Source: Paenibacillus sp. FSL H8-0548 (GTDB lineage: Bacteria; Bacillota; Bacilli; Paenibacillales; Paenibacillaceae). From it: 64,000 nucleotides of DNA. The position numbers and the translations under genes are program-made. The stretch covers positions 5,042,501-5,106,500 of the forward strand of contig NZ_CP152049.1 of NCBI RefSeq assembly GCF_038630985.1, given 5' to 3'. How positions within the stretch are numbered: the stretch's first letter is position 1; the number at the start of each line of letters is the position of its first letter. This document shows, in pieces, positions 54,977 through 63,304 of this stretch. The notes under the pieces were generated by a model. The model was not told the origin of the DNA and did not search any database. It saw only the letters and a list, made by a program, of their open reading frames with translations.

Positions 54977-56434
54977 TTATCGATTAAGAACCCAAGTGTC
55001 CTTGACTCCGCCGCCTTGAGATGAATTGACCACAAGAGAGCCTTCCTTCATTGCAACTCGGGTTAAACCTCCCGGAATGACATGTGTCTCTTCTCCCATC
55101 AATGCAAATGCGCGTAAATCAATATGACGAGGCGTCATGCCGCCATCCACCATAACAGGCGCCCGAGAGAGCATCATCGTCGTTTGTGCAATATATCGCC
55201 CAGGCTCGCGCTCGATAGCCTCGGCAAACGTTTGAATTTCCTTTGAAGTTGCACATGGTCCAATCAACATGCCGTATCCGCCTGACAGCGAGGTTTCCTT
55301 TACTACCAGCTGATTCAAATGATTCAGCACATATTTACGCTCTTCCTCGCGCGATAAAATATAGGTAGGAACATTTTGCAGGAGGGGCTCTTCACCTAAA
55401 TAGTAGCGAATCATGTCTGGAACATATGCGTAAACCGCCTTGTCGTCAGCAACTCCTGTACCAGGCGCATTTGCTATCGCAACATTTCCTGCGCGATAAG
55501 CATTCATTAATCCCGGAACGCCTAGAACGGAGTCTGGCTGGAATGCGAGCGGATCAAGAAAATCATCGTCTATGCGGCGGTAGATCACATCTACTTGGCG
55601 CAGACCGCGCAAGTCGCGCAAATATATTTTATGATCCTTATAGACAAGATCCCTTCCCTCTACGAGATGAATACCCATTTGCTGCGCCAAAAAGGTGTGC
55701 TCATAATAAGCTGAATTATATGCACCCGGGGTAAGCAGTACAATTAGCGGATCGCGATTGCCATTAGGGGATAAAGCACGAAGCGAGCTCAAAAAGCAAT
55801 TTAAGCTGCGGTCAATGCTTTGAACGGAGCTCGATAAATATAAATCATGGAAAAGCTCGCTCATTAACGTCCTGCCTTTAAAAAGATAAGAAAAACCGGA
55901 AGGAGATCGCAAATTATCCTCCAGAACATAATAACGGCCTTTTTCATCACGAATTAAATCAATACCCGATGCTGTAATATATACACCGCAGGGAACATGT
56001 AGACCAGCCATTTCCGGTCGAAAATAAGTATTTGAAACAATCATCTGCCGAGGGATGATACCATCTGATACAATTCGTTGTCCGTGATAAACATCATGAA
56101 GGAATGCATTGAGCGCGCGTATCCGCTGTTTTACCCCGCGTTCAACCACTTCCCATTCATGTTTAGGAATGACGCGGGGAATGAAATCAAAAGGAATAGT
56201 CCTCTCCAGCGGCTCGTTTTGAGATTCGCTGTAAAGTGTGAACGTAATCCCTTCCTCCAGCATTCTTTGGTTAATTGCATTTTGACGAATCGCCAGCTCT
56301 GCCGGTTTGATTTTCCCGAATAATCTATGCACACTATCATAGTGCGCTCGAACAGATAAGTCCTTTTCGAACATTTCATCGTAAAAAGATTGGGAATCAT
56401 AATATTGCGATTGCGACTGTTTGGCCGTCGACAT
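54977..56434 (-). CDS. Circularly permuted type 2 ATP-grasp protein
   Basis: 485 residues. Family stretches: FDFIPRVIPKHEWEVVERGV, ALNAFLHDVYHGQRI, DLIRDEKGRYYVLEDNLRSP (ATP/metal binding) and VDVIYRRIDDDFLDPL, ending with a SSQGGGVKDTWVL tail. Such proteins are predicted carboxylate-amine ligases. First gene of the ATP-grasp, alpha-E, transglutaminase operon. The ATG at 56434 is chosen because GGAGGAGG stands eight bases upstream; the frame continues nine codons further. Confidence 0.92.
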   Translation of the reverse strand: MSTAKQSQSQYYDSQSFYDEMFEKDLSVRAHYDSVHRLFGKIKPAELAIRQNAINQRMLEEGITFTLYSESQNEPLERTIPFDFIPRVIPKHEWEVVERGVKQRIRALNAFLHDVYHGQRIVSDGIIPRQMIVSNTYFRPEMAGLHVPCGVYITASGIDLIRDEKGRYYVLEDNLRSPSGFSYLFKGRTLMSELFHDLYLSSSVQSIDRSLNCFLSSLRALSPNGNRDPLIVLLTPGAYNSAYYEHTFLAQQMGIHLVEGRDLVYKDHKIYLRDLRGLRQVDVIYRRIDDDFLDPLAFQPDSVLGVPGLMNAYRAGNVAIANAPGTGVADDKAVYAYVPDMIRYYLGEEPLLQNVPTYILSREEERKYVLNHLNQLVVKETSLSGGYGMLIGPCATSKEIQTFAEAIEREPGRYIAQTTMMLSRAPVMVDGGMTPRHIDLRAFALMGEETHVIPGGLTRVAMKEGSLVVNSSQGGGVKDTWVLNR

Positions 56435-56606
56435 GACAACCGCCTCCTCCATGATGAGCAATATACCAAATGGGTGTAGATCGGTGAATAATTACGATGA
56501 TATGTTACATAACTAGTTAAAAAACTTAACATTAGTGGGATATGCGCTTCTTATTGTTAAGATTATCATACTGAATTAGGTAATGTATGTCAACTTATAT
56601 AACACG

Positions 56607-56642
56607 AAAGCAGGAACCCCCGAATGAGAGAATTCCTGCTTT
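56607..56642. terminator. Terminator below the globin-coupled sensor gene
   Basis: Ten-base stem AAAGCAGGAA / TTCCTGCTTT with a 16-base loop, 20 bases beyond the sensor's stop. The T tract is stronger in the plus direction. Confidence 0.6.
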
Positions 56643-56661
56643 TTCTAAGCTGCGTATCATT

Positions 56662-57705
56662 CTAATATTGGTTTAATTGCTGCAAATCGCTTGTAACTTT
56701 ATCGACCATATTCACAAACGCTGCAAGCTCCTGCGACCGAGCCGCTTGGTCGCGTGCTTCAATCGAGGTTTGTTCGGATTCCTTACGCACCGAGGATAAC
56801 TTCTTATCAATCTCCTCAAGCTTCGCTTGTATACCTTCAAGCGCATTCCGGGACGATGAAGCAAGCTTGCGCACTTCATTGGCTACTACCTCAAAGCCGA
56901 GCCCATGCTCGCCTGCCCTTGCAGCCTCAATCGCAGCATTAAGACCGAGCAAATGCGTCTGATCGGCTATCCCACGAATTAACGTGCCCATTTCATGAAT
57001 GCCGTCAAGCTCAACGCGGAGCTCTCCTACTAGTGTATGCGTCTTATCCTGCGAATGCGAGGTTGAAATAGCAGTTGCCGCAATGGATTGCGCACCCTTG
57101 TCCAATTCAAGCATAAGCGAAGCAAGCTCCTGCACTGCACTGGTCACCGTAGTGAGCATTGCGGAGCGGTCATCCGCAAGCTCCTGAATTTTCAACTGCT
57201 CTTGCTTGTTGTAGGCTTCCAATACAAATTGTGAATCTAGATTAAACATCTTCGTCAAAGTATGTACGACTTCCTGCCAACTGTCTGGAAGAACTCTTTG
57301 CAAAACATTTGTTGATATGTCCAAATAAGTCATATATGTACCTAGATACCAATCTGTCGTCAAACCAATTCGAGAATGAACATCGCCAATTTTTATACGA
57401 TTATCAATAAATGCTTGATCAATGACTCCATCGGTAAGCGACATATAATACCACCGCTGTGTTTCCTTAAGACGATCAATCGTACTGACTTTGGAAATAA
57501 GCTCAACTAATTGGGGCTGCTTGCCTACGCTTTCATAAAATCGGTCCACCACTTCATCAACAATCTTCTGGAAAATAGGTCTGCATTCAGCAAGATATTT
57601 TAAATCCCGTTCTGTAATGCCAATATACTCAATCTGTCTCAAACGCTCTGCTGATAATTTAATCAAATAACCCGACTCCTTCGGTGTATACTCGTTCACT
57701 AACAC
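56662..57705 (-). CDS. Globin-coupled sensor / soluble chemotaxis-type transducer (HemAT-like)
   Basis: 347 residues without membrane helix. Residues about 15-175 are a globin-like sensor domain with the probable haem-ligand His110 in [11 protein letters not shown], and a Tyr-rich distal side. Residues about 185-345 are a methyl-accepting chemotaxis signalling domain with the hairpin tip [20 protein letters not shown]. It is shorter than B. subtilis HemAT (432), so the coiled coil has fewer heptads, and it has no C-terminal receptor-tether motif. Probably senses oxygen or redox state. Start: GTG 57705 or GTG 57699, both close to AGGTG; not resolvable by eye. Confidence 0.88.
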   Translation of the reverse strand: MLVNEYTPKESGYLIKLSAERLRQIEYIGITERDLKYLAECRPIFQKIVDEVVDRFYESVGKQPQLVELISKVSTIDRLKETQRWYYMSLTDGVIDQAFIDNRIKIGDVHSRIGLTTDWYLGTYMTYLDISTNVLQRVLPDSWQEVVHTLTKMFNLDSQFVLEAYNKQEQLKIQELADDRSAMLTTVTSAVQELASLMLELDKGAQSIAATAISTSHSQDKTHTLVGELRVELDGIHEMGTLIRGIADQTHLLGLNAAIEAARAGEHGLGFEVVANEVRKLASSSRNALEGIQAKLEEIDKKLSSVRKESEQTSIEARDQAARSQELAAFVNMVDKVTSDLQQLNQY

Positions 57706-57779
57706 CTATTATATCGGAAAACATATAAGAAATAGTATGGGCAATTAAATTTCTTTTTAAACGCATGACCGTACAGAAA

Positions 57780-57805
57780 AGCTGATAGACATTCGTCTAT
57801 CAGCT
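57780..57805 (-). terminator. Terminator after prkA
   Basis: Perfect 11-base stem AGCTGATAGAC / GTCTATCAGCT with a four-base loop, 24 bases beyond the prkA stop. Confidence 0.75.
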
Positions 57806-57828
57806 TCTGCTGAGCTCGCGCTGCTCGA

Positions 57829-59724
57829 TTACCTATTCAACAGGCTTCCGACATAACGCAGCAATTCATTGGAGCAAACTGGGCAATAAGCATGCTCATC
57901 CATCAGGCGCTTGGTAACTTCATTGATTCGTTTCAATTGGCTCTCATCAGGTGTCTTCGTAGACGTTGTAATTTTCACAATGTCCTTCAAGTCGGCGAAT
58001 AGCTTCTTCTCCACCGCTTCACGCAGCCGCTCATGGCTAGTAAAATCAAATTTTTTGCCTTTTCGCGAATACGAGGAAATACGAATTAATATTTCTTCAC
58101 GGAATGCTTTTTTGGCATTTTCAGAAACGCCGATTTGCTCTTCGATGGAACGCATAAGCCGCTCATCCGGGTCCATCTCCTCGCCAGTCAGCGGATCTTT
58201 AATTTTCGCCCAATTGCAATAAGACTCAATGTTATCCAAATAGTTCTCAAATAAGGTTCGTGCAGACTCCTCATACGAATAAACAAATGCTTTTTGAATT
58301 TCCTTTTTCGCCAGCAGGTCATATTCCTTGCGCGCAACCGATATGAAGTTTAAGTACCGCTCACGTTCTTCCTTTGTGATAGAAGGATGACTATCGAGCC
58401 CCTCCTTGAGAGCACGCAGTACGTCAAGCGCATTAATGCATTGTGTATCCTGTTTAATCAATGCACTGGAAATTCGGTTGATGACATAGCGCGGATCAAT
58501 GCCCGTCATGCCTTCCTCCAAATATTCATTTTGCATCTCCTTCAAATCTGCTTCCTTAAAGCCCTCTACTTCCTCCCCATCATACATCCGCATCTTCTTC
58601 ACTAAATCCATACCTTGCTTTTTCGTTTCTTTAAGCCGTGTAAGAATGGAGAAAATAGCTGCTGCTCGCAAGGCGTGCGGCGCAATATGGATATGGCGCA
58701 TATCGCTTTGTGCAATCAGCTTCTTATAAATTTTCTCCTCATCGGATACTCTCAAATTGTATGGCACCGGCATAACGATCATCCTGGAATGAAGAGCTTC
58801 GTTTTTCTTATTGCTAATAAACGATTTATACTCAGATTCATTCGTGTGAGCAATAATCATCTCATCGGCAGAAATTAGAGCGAAGCGGCCCGCCTTAAAG
58901 TTGCCTTCCTGTGTCAAAGAGAGCAAATTCCACAAAAACTTCTCATCGCATTTCAGCATCTCTTGGAATTCCATCAAGCCGCGGTTCGCTTTGTTGAGCT
59001 CTCCATCAAATCGATAAGCACGCGGGTCGGACTCCGAGCCAAACTCCGTAATCGTTGAGAAATCAATGCTGCCCGTCAAATCAGCAATATCCTGTGATTT
59101 GGGATCAGAAGGGCTAAATGTCCCAATACCAACACGATTGTCCTCTGAAATGAATACACGCTCCACGAGAACATTTTCAATATCGCTGCCGTACTCCGTT
59201 TGAAGTCTCATTTGGCATGAAGGGCATAAATTACCTTCAATTCGAACGCTGAGCTCTTTTTCAATATCAGGGCGAAGCTCATGAGGGATAAGATGCAGCG
59301 GATCCTCATGCATCGGGCAGCCTTTAATAGCATAAACGGCACCCCGTTCTGTTCTGGAGAAGCTCTCGAGCCCTTTTTTGAGCATTGTAACAATGGTTGA
59401 TTTCCCTCCGCTTACCGGACCCATCAGCAGCAAAATCCGTTTACGCACCTCAAGCCGGCGTGCCGAGGAATGGAAATATTCCTCAACTAGCTTCTCAATT
59501 GCACGATCCAGTCCAAATATTTCTTGATTAAAAAATTTGTACTGCTTGTGCCCCCCTGCGTCCTCTACCCCATGAGATTCAATCATTTCATAAACGCGTG
59601 AATGTGCAGTCATGGCCGGGGACGGGTCCTCTCTGAGCAGTTCAATATACTCCTTAAATGTTCCTGTCCATGAAAGCTTTTCGCTTTCAGCTTGATACTC
59701 CGATATTCGCTTGAAAATGTCCAT
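57829..59724 (-). CDS. prkA: PrkA serine protein kinase / AAA ATPase
   Basis: 631 residues, the length of B. subtilis PrkA. N-terminal AAA-type region with P-loop LMGPVSGGKSTIVTML at about residue 100, a Cys pair in GNLCPSCQMR, then the C-terminal PrkA kinase-like domain and a final CPVCS pair. In B. subtilis it is a sigma-E-controlled sporulation protein affecting sigma-K activity; in other bacteria it works with YhbH/YeaH and SpoVR/YcgB. The ATG at 59724 is chosen because GGGAGGAGG lies six bases upstream. Confidence 0.95.
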   Translation of the reverse strand: MDIFKRISEYQAESEKLSWTGTFKEYIELLREDPSPAMTAHSRVYEMIESHGVEDAGGHKQYKFFNQEIFGLDRAIEKLVEEYFHSSARRLEVRKRILLLMGPVSGGKSTIVTMLKKGLESFSRTERGAVYAIKGCPMHEDPLHLIPHELRPDIEKELSVRIEGNLCPSCQMRLQTEYGSDIENVLVERVFISEDNRVGIGTFSPSDPKSQDIADLTGSIDFSTITEFGSESDPRAYRFDGELNKANRGLMEFQEMLKCDEKFLWNLLSLTQEGNFKAGRFALISADEMIIAHTNESEYKSFISNKKNEALHSRMIVMPVPYNLRVSDEEKIYKKLIAQSDMRHIHIAPHALRAAAIFSILTRLKETKKQGMDLVKKMRMYDGEEVEGFKEADLKEMQNEYLEEGMTGIDPRYVINRISSALIKQDTQCINALDVLRALKEGLDSHPSITKEERERYLNFISVARKEYDLLAKKEIQKAFVYSYEESARTLFENYLDNIESYCNWAKIKDPLTGEEMDPDERLMRSIEEQIGVSENAKKAFREEILIRISSYSRKGKKFDFTSHERLREAVEKKLFADLKDIVKITTSTKTPDESQLKRINEVTKRLMDEHAYCPVCSNELLRYVGSLLNR

Positions 59725-59964
59725 ACCGTGCCTCCTCCCATCGCTTCCGCATTCCACTACTCTTTCTACGCCCGGGATTTGTCTCTAGACGCTCTATCGA
59801 GTGATGCCAACTTTTATTGAGATACTACATTCCTATGCTTATTCGAGGAGATAATTGCACACTATTTTTGTCCATCATCCATCAAATTACGACAAGCATA
59901 CAAAATCCTTTGTTATAATGGGATCAAAAGCATCGATAGAATCGATCGGGAAGGAGACGGAACA

Positions 59965-60690
59965 TTGGCAGTTCAACGAGAAGAAGAGCTCTATAAGCCT
60001 ATAAAAAAATACTACGAGCAGCTTGGCTTCACCGTAAAAAGCGAAGTGCTGCATTGCGATTTAGTTGCGATTCATCCTGAGCTTTCCGATATCGTTATTG
60101 TGGAAATGAAAAAAACGTTCAACCTCGCCTTGCTTCTGCAAGGGGTTGAACGTCTTCGATTAAACAGTCATGTCGTGCTTGCCGTTGAACGAAACCGCAA
60201 GAAGAGCGGCGCCCACAACCAACGATTTGGTGATTTGACTGAGCTATGCAGAATGCTCGGTCTTGGACTCATGACCGTTACTTTTTACAAAACAAAGCCG
60301 CCGGTCATCGAGCTGCTGTGCCAGCCTGGTGATCCGCCGCAGCGCGGCGCCAGGCGCAGGAAGCAGGCGCAGCTGCTGAATGAATTCAGAGAGCGCAGCG
60401 GCGATTACAACGTTGGCGGCAGTACCGGCCGCAAGCTCGTTACCGCTTATCGCGAGAAGGCGCTGCGCTGCGCCTACGCGCTTCATATCGCTGGCCCGCT
60501 CGCGCCTCGCGAGGTAGCAGCCATGACCGGCTACAGCCGCAGCGGAGATACGCTTCGCAAAAATTATTACAGCTGGTTCGATCGCATCGAGCGCGGCAAA
60601 TACAGCCTGCGCCCGGAAGGCGCAGCTGCACTGACTGAATATGGCGAGGTCATAGCTGATTGGGTAGCTTCGATTAACTCCGCGCCGTGA
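59965..60690 (+). CDS. DUF2161 protein with predicted PD-(D/E)xK nuclease-like fold
   Basis: 241 residues. N-terminal part (about 1-115) shows a restriction-nuclease-like core: Glu in EEELYKPIKKYYE, CDLVAIHP and IVIVEMKKTF, fitting the D-ExK pattern. The C-terminal part is Arg-rich with a winged-helix look (PLAPREVAAMTGYSRSGDTL). The DUF2161 family is a predicted PD-(D/E)xK phosphodiesterase of unknown role. The 3' half is notably GC-rich and differs in codon use from the 5' half. The TTG start follows GGAAGGAGA. It overlaps the convergent aminotransferase gene by 17 bases. Confidence 0.85.
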   Translation: MAVQREEELYKPIKKYYEQLGFTVKSEVLHCDLVAIHPELSDIVIVEMKKTFNLALLLQGVERLRLNSHVVLAVERNRKKSGAHNQRFGDLTELCRMLGLGLMTVTFYKTKPPVIELLCQPGDPPQRGARRRKQAQLLNEFRERSGDYNVGGSTGRKLVTAYREKALRCAYALHIAGPLAPREVAAMTGYSRSGDTLRKNYYSWFDRIERGKYSLRPEGAAALTEYGEVIADWVASINSAP

Positions 60691-61870
60691 ACTCGCTGAG
60701 CGCTTCTACGAAGCGCTCAACCCCCTGCTCCGTGCGTGCACCGGAATTATACGTATAGTTCAGTCTAGCCGTGTTGCGCTGCGGCTGATCGGCGTAGAAG
60801 GAGCTGCCCGGAACGAACGCCACACCTTTCTGAACCGCGCAGCGAAGCAGCGCCTCTGCGTCCAGCCCCTCTGGCAGCTCTAGCCATAGGAACATTCCAC
60901 CTTTCGGCTTTACCCAGGATACATCCTGAAGCCCTTGCCGTTTTAACAGCTCATGCATTTCGAGCATGCGCTCGCCATAGGACTTGGAAATTAACTTAAT
61001 GTGATCATCAAGATTAAAACCTTTAAGCAGCTGGCTCAAAATTTGCTGGTCGATCGCGCTTGAATGCAAATCTGCCGCTTGCTTAGCTTTCGCCACCATG
61101 TTAATAACGCTGCTGTCTCCGATTGCCCAGCCTGCACGCAGTGCCGGCGCTACTGTTTTTGAGAATGTGCTCGTATAGAATACAGTTCCTCCCTCCACCT
61201 GGCCATCTAACGATAGCAGCGTTGGAAACTGTTCATTTTCATCAAATTTAATATCACCATAAGGATCATCCTCAATAATCGGCATTTCATTTTGTTTACA
61301 TAGGGCCAGAAGCTTTTTTCGACGCTCCGTACTCCAGACACGGCCTGTCGGATTTCCAAAAGTCGGCACAGCATAAAGAAGCTTCGGACGATGCTCGCGA
61401 ATAAGGCGCTCCGCATCCTCTGGAATGATGCCATCCTCGTCGCTTTCTGCCGCAATAACTTTGAGCCCATGCAGCGCAAATACCTGCAAGCTTGCCAAAT
61501 AGGTCGGCTTCTCAACCAAAATCGAATCCCCTGGCTCTGTAAGTACGCCAACTAATAAATCAATGGCTTGCTGCGAGCCTGTGGTCAAAATCATTTGCTC
61601 AGGGTTAACATTCATTTGCTTAGCTGCCATACGCTCACAGAGCTGCTCTCGCAGCGGCAAATACCCTTCAGTTAATCCGTATTGCAAAGCGCCCGCTCCT
61701 GCCGCAAATACGCGATCAGCAGCTTCACGCACCGCTTGTACAGGGAAGAGCTCCTCCGCTGGAAGTCCTCCAGCAAACGAAATCATATCCTTCCCCTGTG
61801 TAAGCTTCAAAATATCTCTAACCGCAGAAGACTTTAGCTGTGCTACCTTAGATGAAAAACGATAATTCAT
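60674..61870 (-). CDS. PLP-dependent aminotransferase (2-aminoadipate / aromatic type)
   Basis: 398 residues, fold type I class I/II aminotransferase of the LysN / MocR-C-terminal group, without a DNA-binding domain. MISFAGGLPAEELFP, TTGSQQAIDLLV, AVPTFGNPTGRVWS and the PLP lysine Lys238 in STFSKTVAPALRAGW are all present. Likely transfers amino groups between 2-oxoacids such as 2-oxoadipate or aromatic oxoacids; exact substrate not readable. AAGGAGGAG stands eight bases before the ATG. Its 3' end overlaps the convergent DUF2161 gene. Confidence 0.92.
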   Translation of the reverse strand: MNYRFSSKVAQLKSSAVRDILKLTQGKDMISFAGGLPAEELFPVQAVREAADRVFAAGAGALQYGLTEGYLPLREQLCERMAAKQMNVNPEQMILTTGSQQAIDLLVGVLTEPGDSILVEKPTYLASLQVFALHGLKVIAAESDEDGIIPEDAERLIREHRPKLLYAVPTFGNPTGRVWSTERRKKLLALCKQNEMPIIEDDPYGDIKFDENEQFPTLLSLDGQVEGGTVFYTSTFSKTVAPALRAGWAIGDSSVINMVAKAKQAADLHSSAIDQQILSQLLKGFNLDDHIKLISKSYGERMLEMHELLKRQGLQDVSWVKPKGGMFLWLELPEGLDAEALLRCAVQKGVAFVPGSSFYADQPQRNTARLNYTYNSGARTEQGVERFVEALSEFTARS

Positions 61871-62010
61871 ATCCAATACTCCTCCTTGCAAGCTTTATTG
61901 CTCGCTATGCTTATCTTCTCTATGTTAACAATGTGTTCACAACTTTTAAAGTTTTCTTTTTGTCTAACGTTGGTTATAATAAAGACAGCATATTTGGAGG
62001 TGTCTCACAG

Positions 62011-62103
62011 ATGAACTTTATTATTGTCATGACTGTGTTTACTTTGTTCATTGTTGCGATGCTGACCAGCTCCTACAATGAAGACAAAACAAGTGGACTG
62101 TAA
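62011..62103 (+). CDS. Very small membrane peptide (30 residues)
   Basis: MNFIIVMTVFTLFIVAMLTS followed by a charged tail SYNEDKTSGL: a single membrane helix and a short polar end. GGAGGTG lies eight bases upstream, TATAAT at 61975-61980 could be its -10 box, and a strong terminator follows, so it has a complete gene outline. No family is recognised. A longer frame from 61852 runs through the promoter region and is rejected as the start. Confidence 0.6.
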   Translation: MNFIIVMTVFTLFIVAMLTSSYNEDKTSGL

Positions 62104-62133
62104 GCTAAGCATCTTGCCGGCTTGCTCCACGCT

Positions 62134-62180
62134 AAATAATAAAGAAGTATAGGGCATGTTCCTATACTTCTTTATTATTT
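62134..62180 (+). terminator. Strong terminator after the small membrane peptide
   Basis: Twenty-base perfect stem with a seven-base loop; the right arm ends TTTATTATTT. Arms begin at 62134 and end at 62180. Confidence 0.8.
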
Positions 62181-62185
62181 ATAAA

Positions 62186-62238
62186 CGAAATAAAGCTTCC
62201 TGCCGAGCATAGATGCTCTAGCCGGAAGCTTTATTTCG
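62186..62238 (-). terminator. Terminator after the AbrB-type gene
   Basis: Outer stem CGAAATAAAGCTTCC / GGAAGCTTTATTTCG (15 pairs) with an inner GAGCAT / TGCTC hairpin. It lies 25 bases beyond the AbrB-type stop. Confidence 0.75.
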
Positions 62239-62263
62239 TTAAAATAGCAAGCATTAACGCTTA

Positions 62264-62512
62264 TTAGCGCTGAATAACTGCCATTTCTTCCATACATACG
62301 CCACATACATAACGATCCTTAAAATCACGCACCTCAGCCATAGAGCCGCAAAAAACGCATTTCGGACGATAACGCTCCAAAATAATATGGTCACCTTGGA
62401 CGAATATTTCTACTGGGTCGCCCTCGTTCATCAAATAACGTTTACGTAATGATTTTGGTAGGACAATACGGCCGAGTTGGTCCACTTTCCTTACTACACC
62501 TGCTGGTTTCAT
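62264..62512 (-). CDS. AbrB/SpoVT-type transition-state regulator with C-terminal zinc ribbon
   Basis: 82 residues. The first 50 are a SpoVT-AbrB swapped-hairpin DNA-binding domain (AGVVRKVDQLGRIVLPKSLR, then YLMNEGDPVEIFVQGDHIIL). B. subtilis AbrB and Abh continue with a dimerisation domain; here instead there are two Cys pairs (CVFCGS and CGVCMEEM), a probable zinc ribbon. It should repress stationary-phase or sporulation genes, by analogy. The ATG at 62512 follows GAGGTG by six bases; two in-frame GTGs lie in or next to the ribosome site. Confidence 0.9.
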   Translation of the reverse strand: MKPAGVVRKVDQLGRIVLPKSLRKRYLMNEGDPVEIFVQGDHIILERYRPKCVFCGSMAEVRDFKDRYVCGVCMEEMAVIQR

Positions 62513-62690
62513 CACTTTCACCTCTTCTGTGTCTGGTTTCGCATGTCATTGATGAGAAACCTCTGCGTTATAGTGTTTCGATGGCTTATCCGTATATCCT
62601 TCATTAATTCATAATTTCTTAATATCCTGCAACAAAAAAATGTTTCCAAAAGATAAAAATTACATAAAATGTATAATTTTTAATCTTTTT

Positions 62691-63155
62691 TCATTTTAGT
62701 CCCGGGAAATCATTTTGCCTAAGCGCCTCATAAATGAAGATTGCTGCTGAATTGGATAAGTTAAGCGACCTAACGGTATCCGTCATCGGCATTCTTACAC
62801 AGCTATCTATATTCGCTTCAATAAGCTCCTCCGGCAACCCCTTCGTTTCTTTGCCAAAAACGAAAAAGTCCCCATCCTTGTACTCAAACTGTGAATAGGT
62901 TTTTTTTGCTTTCGTGCTGGCATAAAAAAAACGTCCCTCCGGGTAGCCTGCCAGCACCTCATCGAAGGAATCATGATACTCGATCTGGACAGAATGCCAA
63001 TAATCAAGACCTGCCCGCTTCAACGTACGGTCGTCCGTATCGAAGCCGAGCGGTCTAACTAAATGCAAAATCGTGCCTGTTGCTGCGCAGGTGCGCGAAA
63101 TATTCCCTGTGTTTGCCGGAATTTCCGGCTCTACCAAAACAATATGAAATGCCAT
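62691..63155 (-). CDS. trmL: tRNA (cytidine/uridine-34-2'-O)-methyltransferase TrmL
   Basis: 154 residues, SPOUT-fold methyltransferase of the YibK/TrmL group. The N-terminus FHIVLVEPEIPANTGNISRT, the middle FFVFGKETKGLPEEL and the trefoil-knot end PMTDTVRSLNLSNSAAIFIY are all present. It methylates the ribose of the wobble base of leucine tRNAs using S-adenosylmethionine. GAGGTGA lies about 11 bases upstream of the ATG. It is divergent from the response-regulator gene. Confidence 0.95.
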   Translation of the reverse strand: MAFHIVLVEPEIPANTGNISRTCAATGTILHLVRPLGFDTDDRTLKRAGLDYWHSVQIEYHDSFDEVLAGYPEGRFFYASTKAKKTYSQFEYKDGDFFVFGKETKGLPEELIEANIDSCVRMPMTDTVRSLNLSNSAAIFIYEALRQNDFPGLK

Positions 63156-63209
63156 GCTGTTCTATCTCACCTCTCATTTTGATAATTATACACGAAAATA
63201 ACGAATATT

Positions 63210-63237
63210 TTTACACTCACTTTACGTGCCGTTAATC
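63210..63237 (+). promoter_or_regulatory. Candidate PhoP box: three hexamers at 11-base spacing
   Basis: TTTACA (63210), TTTACG (63221) and TTAATC (63232) recur exactly every 11 bases, like the TT(A/C/T)ACA repeats bound by PhoP in B. subtilis. They end ten bases before a TTTACA -35-like box (63248) that has CATAAT 16 bases further on. phoPR is autoregulated in B. subtilis. Confidence 0.5.
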
Positions 63238-63304
63238 TTAGGCATAATTTACACCGTCATAATAGAAAGCATAATAGGCTGAAAACATGAAGGAGAGCTG
63301 AACC

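Noticed and set aside
59740..59900. Sigma-E-like promoter above prkA
   Set aside because: A CATAGGAAT-type -10 can be found on the minus strand, but no suitable -35 at the right distance.
61207..61551. Second minus-strand frame of 114 codons inside the aminotransferase gene
   Set aside because: Out of frame with the aminotransferase, whose PLP lysine and other motifs are continuous in the main frame.
61852..62010. Longer form of the small membrane-peptide gene starting at 61852
   Set aside because: This part covers the aminotransferase start region and the likely promoter; a strong ribosome site stands directly before 62011.
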